From NCBI GenBank assembly GCA_039193455.1, contig JBCCWO010000014.1, forward strand, positions 26,424 to 90,423: a stretch of DNA of 64,000 nt, in the 5' to 3' direction. Numbering within the stretch: the stretch's first letter is position 1; every line of letters begins with the position of its first letter. Shown piece by piece: positions 1 to 6,273 of this stretch. Origin of the DNA: JBCBGF01 sp039193455 (GTDB lineage Bacteria; Pseudomonadota; Alphaproteobacteria; Rhodobacterales; Rhodobacteraceae). The notes under the pieces were generated by a model. The model had not been told where the DNA came from and ran no database searches. It was given only the letters and a program-made list of their open reading frames with translations. Both the position numbers and the translations under genes were made by a program.

Positions 1-221
1 TCTCCGAGGCGAAGCTGGCGGGGAAAGTGGGCCGCCGCGTTGAGGTGATCGTGGATGAGGTGGACGGCGAGGCCGCGACCTGCCGGACCAAGGCGGATGC
101 GCCGGAGATCGATGGGAACCTGTTTATCGACGCGGGGTTCGAGGGGCTGACGCCGGGGGATGTGGTGACGGTCGAGGTGGAGGAAGCGGGGGAGTATGAT
201 TTGTGGGGGCGGGTCGTTTGA
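1..221 (+). CDS. rimO: Ribosomal protein S12 methylthiotransferase RimO, C-terminal fragment
   Basis: Only the last 72 codons are inside the window; the frame is open from base 3 and ends at TGA 219-221. The fragment is a TRAM domain with the stretch ADAPEIDGNLFI, the hallmark of RimO/MiaB methylthiotransferases, and it ends with the RimO-like YDLWGRVV. RimO is a radical-SAM enzyme that adds a methylthio group to the conserved aspartate of ribosomal protein S12; its TRAM domain contacts the substrate. The radical-SAM part with the CxxxCxxC cluster lies upstream of the window and cannot be seen. MiaB is the main alternative, but the DAPEIDG wording favours RimO. Confidence 0.85.
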   Translation, partial: SEAKLAGKVGRRVEVIVDEVDGEAATCRTKADAPEIDGNLFIDAGFEGLTPGDVVTVEVEEAGEYDLWGRVV

Positions 222-247
222 GGCTTTGCTGCGTTGAGTTCAAATGA

Positions 248-475
248 TTATTCGGATGGTCCGGTAACCGCATAGGTTACGTATCCTCTCTGTTCCCAAC
301 CAACCAAAGAGTTACGCAGGCGAGCCAGTTTTGAAGGCCTCACCACGTCAACATGGTACTCTCGCGGTCGACTACCGTCGCCTACCACCCCAGCTATGCT
401 AAGCCGTGTGACCAATCCCGCCACGCGATCCGAGCTCATGTGGTCTGCGAAGACGACTGTTACGCGAGTGGTCAT
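248..475 (-). CDS. Small hypothetical protein (75 aa)
   Basis: An ATG-started frame of 75 codons fills the gap between rimO and the DUF1801 gene. The product has no signal peptide or membrane segment and mixes hydrophobic beta-like stretches (TRVTVVFADHM, GYVTYAVTG) with basic residues in the middle (RPSKLARLRNSL). I do not recognise a family. There is no clear Shine-Dalgarno sequence before the ATG at 475. Base composition is visibly less GC-rich than in neighbouring genes, which suggests either a recently acquired gene or a non-coding spacer with a chance frame. No shadow of a better gene is seen on the other strand. Confidence 0.4.
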   Translation of the reverse strand: MTTRVTVVFADHMSSDRVAGLVTRLSIAGVVGDGSRPREYHVDVVRPSKLARLRNSLVGWEQRGYVTYAVTGPSE

Positions 476-600
476 CGTTCATCGTGCTTTGATACGGTTC
501 TGGGAAACGCTACGGACGCGCTTCCGCGCCGGGTTGCGGGCATCGAACCTAGCCATTGTGGTCACCCGGAATCACGCCCGGCTCGTGTTGCACCTGACAC

Positions 601-996
601 TTACACCAACCGCTCCAACCGCCCCTTCGTCTTGTAGATGTTCTTGTAGTCCCACTGGATCGCCCGGCCCTTCTCCAGCCAACGCGCCAGATCGTCGAAG
701 TTGATCTCGCTGACGTCGGAATACCGCACCGACGCATCCTTGAACTTGCCCGTCCCAGGCGTCAGGCCCGGTTCCTCGAAATCCGCCCCGCTCCAGAACA
801 TGCAGCGGATGCAGCCTTTCAGTTTGCTGTAGCCGACGATTGGGTTGCCGCTGAGGAACCAGACCGGGTGGGCGTGCCAGATCTTGCTTTCGGCGTCCGG
901 CAGGCCAGCGTCGATTGCGGTTTGCAATGCATCGCAGATGGCCTTGTCCCCTGGGCTTTGCGCGTCGTGGTAGGCGCGGATCGTTGTGGGCTTCAT
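601..996 (-). CDS. DUF1801 (YdhG-like) domain protein
   Basis: This 131-aa soluble protein matches the DUF1801/YdhG-like fold: an N-terminal helical region, the central WHAHPVWFLSGNPIVGYSKLKGCIRCMFWSG strand region, and a C-terminal LARWLEKGRAIQWDYKNIY segment typical of the family. The biochemical role of the family is not established; members resemble frataxin-like or iron-chaperone-like proteins. It lies 82 bp downstream of a second DUF1801 gene on the same strand, so the two may be co-transcribed. The start is the only in-frame ATG before the conserved part; the ribosome site is weak. Confidence 0.75.
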   Translation of the reverse strand: MKPTTIRAYHDAQSPGDKAICDALQTAIDAGLPDAESKIWHAHPVWFLSGNPIVGYSKLKGCIRCMFWSGADFEEPGLTPGTGKFKDASVRYSDVSEINFDDLARWLEKGRAIQWDYKNIYKTKGRLERLV

Positions 997-1078
997 GGGC
1001 AGAGCATATCACGGGCCGGTCTCGTTCCGCCACGGCAGTGCAAAAGATCCCCTGCCGGGCTGCGCCGTTACGCTTTGA

Positions 1079-1504
1079 CTACGCGAGAACCGTGCGCCGC
1101 TTGTAGGTCAGGGCCATCGCGAGGCACTGCGCCAGGGCCTTTTTGGCATATCCTTCGCCAAGTGGCAGGTGGATCGCCCGGTTGCCCACACACTCCAGAT
1201 CATCGCCAAAGCGCGCGCGAAACGCATCCACCAGCCGCGTTGAGCAGATGAACAAGACCTGCGCGGCGTCGGGGGCTTTGTGTGACCAGGCGAGCCGCAC
1301 CGTGCTGCCGGCCTTGGTCACCTCGGTCAGATAGGCGGGTTCCCCCCATTTGAGCGTCTCTGTCAGCGGGCCGACCTCGAGCTGGGTGGCCAGGTCGAAG
1401 AGTGTTTGGCGCACCTCGAAAAGACGGGCGCGGGCGTTTGGCGGGTAGGCCCCGAACGCCGCGGCGACGTCTTCTGGAGGGGCTGGGAGGGTCCCAAGCG
1501 TCAT
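1079..1504 (-). CDS. DUF1801 domain protein (second copy)
   Basis: The frame is open much further upstream, but recognisable protein begins at the ATG at 1504 (MTLGTLPAPPEDV), giving 141 aa. The core (LTETLKWGEPAYLTEVTKAGSTVRLAW, then FGDDLECVGNRAIHLPLGE and the basic ALTYKRR end) is a DUF1801 domain of the type often annotated YdhG-like. It shares only the family fold with the neighbouring 601-996 gene, so the two are distant paralogues. The upstream open frame (1505-2059) overlaps the start of the peptidase gene on the other strand and has the arginine/serine-rich look of a shadow frame. Confidence 0.75.
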   Translation of the reverse strand: MTLGTLPAPPEDVAAAFGAYPPNARARLFEVRQTLFDLATQLEVGPLTETLKWGEPAYLTEVTKAGSTVRLAWSHKAPDAAQVLFICSTRLVDAFRARFGDDLECVGNRAIHLPLGEGYAKKALAQCLAMALTYKRRTVLA

Positions 1505-1530
1505 GGTGCGATGTCTCCGAACTGGCGGGC

Positions 1531-1546
1531 TGCAATGGGGATTGCA
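1531..1546. repeat. Inverted repeat TGCAAT-4-ATTGCA
   Basis: A perfect inverted repeat with 6-bp arms and a GGGG spacer lies in the 115-bp divergent spacer between the DUF1801 gene and the peptidase gene. A second one (GGCTTA, 7-nt loop, TAAGCC) is at 1573-1591. Either could be an operator or a transcript hairpin; no regulator can be named. Confidence 0.3.
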
Positions 1547-1619
1547 TAGCACAGGCTTGTGTCTTGCGGAGTGGCTTACGCGACATAAGCCGGTGCATGG
1601 CAGCGGGCGCTGATCTACT

Positions 1620-2363
1620 GTGTCGGCACGCAGCCTACAGGACGCCGTCTTGGTCACCCGCCTGTCCCGTCTCTTTGCCCTCCTCGCAAACGCGCTTCTT
1701 ACCGCGCTTGTTGTTGGGGCGGCGCTGCCCGGGCCGCATCGGGTCCTGGCGGCTCCGTCCTTTGGCCTGACCGAGATTGCCCCACAGGTCTGGACCGATG
1801 CACCGGGGCGATCCGAGGCGTTCCTGGCGCTTGCAGACACGGCCCGGTCCCGGGTGCGCGCCTTTTTCGGCGACACCCCGCCCCGCGCCACGCTGGTGCT
1901 GTGTTCCACCCGCGCCTGTGCCGATACCTTCGGCGTTGGCGGCAACGGGCTGTCCATCGGCGACAACCTGATCCTGGTCAGCCCCGGCGGGCTGACGCTG
2001 GGCACGCTGACCCATGAGATGACGCATTCGCGGCTGCACCGGTCGATGGGGCCGCGCAATCTGATCCGCCAGCCCTACCCCACCTGGTTCGATGAAGGGC
2101 TGGCCACCCATGTGGCCGATCACCCAAAGTGGAACGGTCAGGTGACCGCCGCCCACCGAGCACGGGTGCGCGAGGTGCGCCGGTTCTGGCAGTTGCGGGA
2201 GGCCTTTCGCGCGTTGGGCGTGGGCCGGACCTATCGCGCGGCAGCGGCGGAAGTGGCCGAGATCGAGGCGCAGGCCGGGCGCGCGGGCCTGCTGAGCCTG
2301 ATCGCCCGGGCCGAGCGCGGGGAGCGGTTCGACAGCATTCTGGCCGAGCTGACCGCGCCTTAG
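1620..2363 (+). CDS. Secreted HExxH zinc peptidase-like protein
   Basis: The 247-aa product begins with a hydrophobic signal-like segment (about residues 15-44, ending in RVLAAPSFG) and is predicted to be exported. The centre carries TLTHEMTHSRLH, an HExxH zinc motif, followed about 25 residues later by WFDEGLATHVADH, where the glutamate would be the third zinc ligand as in gluzincin/M48/MA-clan peptidases. The substrate is unknown. The listed start is GTG 1620; a TTG at 1650 with an AGGA eight bases upstream would give a shorter and more typical signal peptide. Its stop shares the tetranucleotide TTAG with the convergent hupK stop. Confidence 0.7.
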   Translation: MSARSLQDAVLVTRLSRLFALLANALLTALVVGAALPGPHRVLAAPSFGLTEIAPQVWTDAPGRSEAFLALADTARSRVRAFFGDTPPRATLVLCSTRACADTFGVGGNGLSIGDNLILVSPGGLTLGTLTHEMTHSRLHRSMGPRNLIRQPYPTWFDEGLATHVADHPKWNGQVTAAHRARVREVRRFWQLREAFRALGVGRTYRAAAAEVAEIEAQAGRAGLLSLIARAERGERFDSILAELTAP

Positions 2364-3268
2364 CCCTGCCCCGGTTTGCGCAGTTGCACCGGGATAGCGG
2401 GATCGAGGATCTCCATAATCAGCGGCGCCAGTCCTTCCTTGATCGCGGGCAGCGTTGCCAGTGTGCGATCGATGATCCCGTTCGGGGCCAGCATGTGGTC
2501 GGTCGGGCTGATGCGGTCGAACCGGATCACACGCCCCGCCTCGGAGGCGGCGGTCACGATGAAGGTGCCGCGCGATGCCGGGACGACGGCATTGCCCGCC
2601 TCGTGGCTGATCGCCACCGGCAACCGGTCATTCAGGCAGGCCGCAATGTCATAGAGACGCGCAACCGTCCGCCAGAGCGGGCCGCGGCCCCGCGTTTCGG
2701 CGATCCGGCGCATGACGGGATGCAGGGCATGCCGTCCGGCGACCGAGTTTTCCACCGCGCTGTCGCCCTGCGCGCTGGTCCGGCTGAGCAGTTGCAGCTG
2801 GCCTGTTGCCGCCTCGCCCGGGCTGAAGCAGCGATCAATCTTTTGCAGCAGCCGTGCCGTCCCGTGATCCGAGGCGATGTAGGCGTCAAAGTCATCCGGC
2901 GTCGCGGGAGGCGCGCCTGCACGGCCGAACACCGCGTGAGCCGCGGCCACAGGATCGCGCACCCAGTCGGGCGAGATCCCACCCGTTTGCAGGTCGAACT
3001 GTCCGGGCAGCGCGACGCAAAGCTTGAGCAGGTGGTCGCGCAAAACCTCCTGGCGGAGTTCTTCGTTCATCGCCGCGGCGACCGGAAGACCGAACGCCTT
3101 GCGCACGGCCAGTGCCTCGGCCGCGCGGGCCTGGTTGAACAGGCGGGGAACCAGATCGGCCGCCTCGGCCACGGGTTTGCCCAGAACCATCGATTCAATG
3201 GGCAGCGGCGGGGGACGGACCGCCGTCAGACGGGCGAGATCCTTGGTTTTTCCGCGGTCGTCGAGCAT
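2360..3268 (-). CDS. hupK: Hydrogenase maturation protein HupK
   Basis: The product (302 aa) resembles HupK, a scaffold-like relative of the [NiFe]-hydrogenase large subunit. The N-terminal LVPRLFNQARAAEALAVRKAFG (residues 39-60) corresponds to the large-subunit L1 region but has no cysteines. The C-terminal ILDPAIPVQL (about 287-296) corresponds to the nickel-binding DPCxxC motif with both cysteines replaced. In Rhizobium-type systems HupK assists insertion of the Fe(CN)2CO unit. The ATG at 3268 is chosen because AGGGGA lies about nine bases upstream and the start follows the hupJ stop by 4 bp; an in-frame ATG at 3322 would overlap hupJ by 50 bases. No hydrogenase structural genes are in the window. 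Confidence 0.75.
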   Translation of the reverse strand: MLDDRGKTKDLARLTAVRPPPLPIESMVLGKPVAEAADLVPRLFNQARAAEALAVRKAFGLPVAAAMNEELRQEVLRDHLLKLCVALPGQFDLQTGGISPDWVRDPVAAAHAVFGRAGAPPATPDDFDAYIASDHGTARLLQKIDRCFSPGEAATGQLQLLSRTSAQGDSAVENSVAGRHALHPVMRRIAETRGRGPLWRTVARLYDIAACLNDRLPVAISHEAGNAVVPASRGTFIVTAASEAGRVIRFDRISPTDHMLAPNGIIDRTLATLPAIKEGLAPLIMEILDPAIPVQLRKPGQG

Positions 3269-3272
3269 TGGT

Positions 3273-3998
3273 TCAATCCCCTGTGGAATGGACCCGCGCC
3301 TCAGCGGTACGGGCCTGGCCAACGGTCAATACATGCTCTGTCGCCTCGGCGGCTTGCCGATCTTCGCCGGCTGGCTGCGCCTCGTTAAACAGGACGGCCA
3401 GCACGCGGTGGGCCACGGCCACGGCCTGTTCCTGGGATGTGAAGTCGCGCATTGACGCAAAGAGCGTGCAGGCCTTGTAGCCGCCGGTGCGTTCGCGTCG
3501 GTTATGGGTAAACTCGTACTCCCCTGACGGGAACGGCAGGTATTCTGCCGTGCCGGTCACAAGGGTCGACCAATCCTCGCCCTCGGCGGGGAGTGCCACG
3601 ATGCTCATAAGCCAGGGGGTGACCAAGACGCCGACCGGGCGCCCGGCTTGGATGCGAAAGCCCACCGCTTCGATCTCGAGCGCTGAGTTGATCAATGGCA
3701 CGTCGCGCATCTTGCGGGTGTAGAGGTCCTGAAAGTCCGCCACCAAACGGGCCGCCTGAGGGGCCGCATCATCTTGAGAGGCCCGGCTGCTGCGCAGCAA
3801 GAACTCGGACTTTGGCGCATCGCATTTGGGGCAGCACCATTCGTCCGGCAGCGCCGCGAAGGGGGTGCCGGGATCAATCTGGCGGAACCTGTCGCCATGC
3901 TCGGGGTCATAGGGGGTCCAGCAAATCTGGCATTCGGCGATGGCATGCGGGTCGATGGCCGGTCCCGCGCCAAGGTATGCGTCCCCGAGCCGGGTCAT
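3273..3998 (-). CDS. hupJ: Rubredoxin-HupJ (HybE-type) hydrogenase assembly fusion
   Basis: The 241-aa protein has two domains. Residues 20-65 form a rubredoxin with C23-x2-C26 and C56-P-K-C59 plus the WTPYDPEHGD and DEWCCPKC motifs. Residues 80-205 form a HybE/HupJ assembly-chaperone domain (GVLVTPWLMSIVALP, FPSGEYEFT, GGYKACTLFASM). In Rhizobium these are separate proteins, HupI and HupJ, thought to protect or process the hydrogenase small subunit and its Fe-S clusters under oxygen. The start at 3998 matches family N-termini (MxRxxxxYLG). The frame stays open to 4196, but that extension looks non-coding. It is followed directly by hupK and preceded by an overlapping 30-codon ORF. Confidence 0.85.
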   Translation of the reverse strand: MTRLGDAYLGAGPAIDPHAIAECQICWTPYDPEHGDRFRQIDPGTPFAALPDEWCCPKCDAPKSEFLLRSSRASQDDAAPQAARLVADFQDLYTRKMRDVPLINSALEIEAVGFRIQAGRPVGVLVTPWLMSIVALPAEGEDWSTLVTGTAEYLPFPSGEYEFTHNRRERTGGYKACTLFASMRDFTSQEQAVAVAHRVLAVLFNEAQPAGEDRQAAEATEHVLTVGQARTAEARVHSTGD

Positions 3999-4087
3999 GC
4001 GCGCACTCCGCGGGATGCAACTCTTGTCGGTTCCGTCCGCGCGGCAGGGCGCCGGGGCTGGTTGCAGACGATCTGGGCCGGTTTCAT
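3995..4087 (-). CDS. Possible 30-aa leader peptide overlapping hupJ
   Basis: An ATG at 4087 is preceded by a strong Shine-Dalgarno sequence (GGGAGGA, seven bases upstream), and the 30-codon frame ends in TGA overlapping the hupJ ATG (ATGA, 3995-3998). This arrangement is typical of translational coupling. The peptide is basic and proline/arginine-rich with one cysteine (MKPAQIVCNQPRRPAART...). It could be a leader peptide, the remnant of a lost hup gene, or chance. The ribosome site and overlap are seen; the function is inference. Confidence 0.35.
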   Translation of the reverse strand: MKPAQIVCNQPRRPAARTEPTRVASRGVRA

Positions 4088-4527
4088 CCGTGTCCTCCCG
4101 TGGTGCAGGCAGGCCCAAGATGTGCCCCATCCTGTCTTGGTTCACAGGGACTGCCTGGCCCGGTCTAAGCGCTTTGGAACGGCCACCTTCTGACACCGGA
4201 CAAGTTGCAATGCGCCCCTGTGACTTATCTTGTTAGGAGAGCGTGAGACGCCCCGGTTTGATCTACATCAAGTTTTTTTCCTGCTCCGTTTGAAGCGCAC
4301 ACTTGGTCGCATGCCGAACGCCCGGAGGGTCTGCCTGACCGTTGCATAAGGATCGAGCAATCGATCAAAATTGCACCGAAAACCCACACGCATCGGTGCG
4401 CTGCAACGGCCGCCTCGGGTCGGAATGTGCATGCATTCAAGGCCCTGCGCCGCCCGTGACGCCAGAGCGCGTGCAAGTTACCCACAAAGCGTCTAGAGTG
4501 CCTGCCGGGACGAAGTTGGGTGAGAAA
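4088..4527. other. 440-bp divergent intergenic region between hupJ and a small secreted protein
   Basis: This is the longest stretch in the window without a convincing gene. It contains the FNR-type box at 4258-4271 followed by a T-rich run (4272-4279), and otherwise no clear coding frame. Arginine-rich frames exist on both strands but have no ribosome sites and no family resemblance. It probably holds promoters for both flanking genes. Confidence 0.5.
4258..4271. promoter_or_regulatory. FNR/FnrL-type binding site TTGATCTACATCAA
   Basis: The 14-bp sequence TTGAT-CTAC-ATCAA is a perfect match to the FNR/Anr/FnrL consensus TTGAT-N4-ATCAA, a palindrome bound by the oxygen-sensing Fe-S regulator. 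It lies 171 bp upstream of the 30-codon ORF that leads into hupJ and 257 bp upstream of the rightward gene at 4528. Control of hydrogenase accessory genes by oxygen limitation would fit; which direction it controls is not settled by the sequence. Confidence 0.6.
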
Positions 4528-4938
4528 ATGCTGCAAAAACTTGCGGGTATGACAGTACTCTGCGCCGCTTTGGCGCCGGTGGCCGTGGCTGCCGAATGCG
4601 CAATTGGCACCTTCGACAGCGTCGCACCCGCGTTCTCGGGGGCCATTCCGCAACCGCCCAGCGCCGACCTGCGCCCGGAAACACCGGACTGTTTGCGCGG
4701 CCTTGCGGCACCGTCGCAAGAGAATTGCAGTGAGGATGAGATGGCGGCCTATTCCGATGCGGTGGACACCTATGTCGCTGCGTTGAACGCCTATATCACC
4801 GCGTCGGATGGCTATGCCCGCGCGGCGGCAGAGCATGCCAATGCTGCTGTGCTGCACGCGCAGTCGGCGCAAGCCCATGCTGATGGGGTCTTTGCCTTTG
4901 TGACCTGCGAGGCGGAAGCTTTGCGGGCACAACAGTAG
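4528..4938 (+). CDS. Hypothetical exported protein (136 aa)
   Basis: From the ATG at 4528 the product has a clear signal peptide (MLQKLAGMTVLCAALAPVAVAA, cleavage likely before ECAIG). The mature part begins with a proline-rich stretch holding several cysteines (ECAIG, PDCLRG, ENCSED), then a long alanine-rich helix (about residues 70-125) with regular hydrophobic spacing that could form a coiled coil or helical hairpin, and a last cysteine in VTCEAE. The family is not recognised. The frame is open further upstream to 4342, but that part lacks a ribosome site; before 4528 there is only a weak GGTGAG. Confidence 0.6.
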   Translation: MLQKLAGMTVLCAALAPVAVAAECAIGTFDSVAPAFSGAIPQPPSADLRPETPDCLRGLAAPSQENCSEDEMAAYSDAVDTYVAALNAYITASDGYARAAAEHANAAVLHAQSAQAHADGVFAFVTCEAEALRAQQ

Positions 4939-4982
4939 CGCAACAGCCCTACCTGATCATTTTTTCAGCATAATTTCGCAAT

Positions 4983-5010
4983 TGCAGCATTTTTTGCTGC
5001 ATTGCAGCAA
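4983..5010. promoter_or_regulatory. PhaR-like operator with TGCAGCA/TGCTGCA repeats
   Basis: Three alternating 7-mers occur: TGCAGCA (4983-4989), TGCTGCA (4995-5001) and TGCAGCA (5003-5009). The last two form TTGCTGCATTGCAGCAA (4994-5010), a palindrome with 8-bp arms around one central base. It contains CTGC-N3-GCAG, the TGC-rich motif described for PhaR, the polyhydroxyalkanoate-granule regulator of Paracoccus and relatives. It lies about 90 bp upstream of the small gene at 5098. Assignment to PhaR rests on motif similarity only. Confidence 0.5.
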
Positions 5011-5097
5011 ATTGCCTTTGGCCCGCCCGATCCTTTCGGGCACGGTACCACCAGAACGAATGGGAGGACGAAGCAACCCTGTAAAGGAGTGTCCCCC

Positions 5098-5304
5098 ATG
5101 TGCCTGACCACCGAAGCCTTCGCTCTGTTTCTGACGATCCTTGGCGCGGACCTGACAACGCCCGAGAACCAAAGAGTGACGGTTCACGCCACCCAGGGTG
5201 ATGTTGTCTGGCACGCGGTTGTCGACGAGTGGTGCACTTCCGCGCCCTTTCCTGACGGTCATCTGCCGTTTCTGGCCAAGGCCGAGACCCTGCCCATGGA
5301 GTAG
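5098..5304 (+). CDS. Small hypothetical protein (68 aa)
   Basis: The ATG at 5098 is preceded by a good Shine-Dalgarno sequence (AAGGAG, about ten bases upstream), which decides this start over an in-frame ATG at 5002 lying inside the upstream palindrome. The 68-aa product starts with a hydrophobic helix (TEAFALFLTILGADL), then a beta-rich part (QRVTVHATQGDVVWHAVVDEW) with two cysteines overall. It is acidic and not a recognisable phasin or other granule protein, although a PhaR-like operator sits in front of it. Family unknown. Confidence 0.6.
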   Translation: MCLTTEAFALFLTILGADLTTPENQRVTVHATQGDVVWHAVVDEWCTSAPFPDGHLPFLAKAETLPME

Positions 5305-5313
5305 AACGACAGC

Positions 5314-6273
5314 CTATTTCAGGCGGGGGTTCAGCGCATCGCGCAGCCAGTCGCCAAGCAGGTTGACCGACAGGGCCAGCGCCAGAAGGGTGACGGCGGG
5401 GAAAAACAGGATCCACCATTCGCCCGAGAAGAGGAACCCTTGGCCGATGCGGATCAGCGTACCAAGCGACGGCTGTGTCGGCGGCGCGCCGACGCCCAGA
5501 AACGACAGCGTTGCCTCGGCTATGATCGCGAGCGCCAGCGAGATGGTGGCAATCACAAGGACCGGCGAGAGGACATTCGGCAGGATATGCCGCATCATGA
5601 TCGCGGGCCCCGACCGACCGATCAGGCGGGCGGCTTGGACATATTCCTTGCTTTGCTCGACCAGCGTCGCACCCCGAACGACCCGGGCGAACTGCACCCA
5701 GTCGCTCAGCCCGATGGCAATGATCAGCACCCAGATCGCCATCTGATCGCGGTATTCCACCGGCGTGAATCCCTTGGCGATCCCAAAGATCAGCATGGCG
5801 ACAAGGATCGACGGGAAGGTCAGCTGCACGTCCGCCACCCGCATGATGATGGTTTCGGTCCACCCCCCGACATAGCCCGCGATCAGGCCGAGCGTCACAC
5901 CAAGGATCAGCGCAAAGAGCACGGCCGCGAACCCGACAAAAAGCGATATGCGCATGCCGTAGAGGATGGTCGAAAAGACGTCGCGGCCCTGATCGTCGGT
6001 GCCAAGCCAGAACGTATCGCCGGTGAAGGCGTTGGGCTGCATCGGCGCCGAAAACCCGTTCATCAGGTTCAGCGAGGCTGGGTCAAACGGGTTGTAGGGG
6101 GCGATGAGCGGCGCGAAGACGGCCGAGAGCACCAGCAGCAGGACCACCGCAAAGGAAACCACGGCGACGGGCGAGCGCTTGAACTTGTAGAAAAAGTCAG
6201 AGTCGGTGAACCGGGAGAGGGCCGATGTCTCGCGTGGTTTCTTTGTCTCGGTATCGATCCGGATTTCGGCCAT
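5314..6273 (-). CDS. ABC transporter permease, DppC/OppC type
   Basis: The 319-aa membrane protein has the OppC N-terminal extension with a first transmembrane helix (about residues 35-57), a periplasmic loop, and a five-helix permease core with the EAA-type loop around ARLIGRSGPAIMMRHILPNVLSPVLV and the GAPPTQPSLG motif. It pairs with the DppB-type permease upstream, overlapping it as TGATG at 6271-6275. With the binding proteins at 8285 and 10520 it would form a family-5 importer for peptides or related solutes in the inner membrane. No ATPase gene is adjacent, so the ATPase must come from elsewhere, possibly the fused one at 16599. Confidence 0.9.
   Translation of the reverse strand: MAEIRIDTETKKPRETSALSRFTDSDFFYKFKRSPVAVVSFAVVLLLVLSAVFAPLIAPYNPFDPASLNLMNGFSAPMQPNAFTGDTFWLGTDDQGRDVFSTILYGMRISLFVGFAAVLFALILGVTLGLIAGYVGGWTETIIMRVADVQLTFPSILVAMLIFGIAKGFTPVEYRDQMAIWVLIIAIGLSDWVQFARVVRGATLVEQSKEYVQAARLIGRSGPAIMMRHILPNVLSPVLVIATISLALAIIAEATLSFLGVGAPPTQPSLGTLIRIGQGFLFSGEWWILFFPAVTLLALALSVNLLGDWLRDALNPRLK

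Noticed and set aside
523..560. Sequence resembling a tRNA T-arm (GGTTCGATGCCCGC on the minus strand)
   Set aside because: No acceptor, D or anticodon stems could be folded around it.
1505..2059. Upstream extension of the second DUF1801 gene
   Set aside because: It lies opposite the secreted peptidase gene and is Ser/Arg/Pro-rich shadow sequence.
3999..4196. N-terminal extension of hupJ by 66 codons
   Set aside because: Family members start at MxRxxxxYLG; the extension has no domain, and a separate coupled ORF with a strong ribosome site occupies this region in another frame.
4225..4932. A leftward 235-codon frame across the hupJ upstream region and the small exported protein gene
   Set aside because: It is Arg/Cys/His-rich, has no ribosome site, and the rightward gene has a proper signal peptide.
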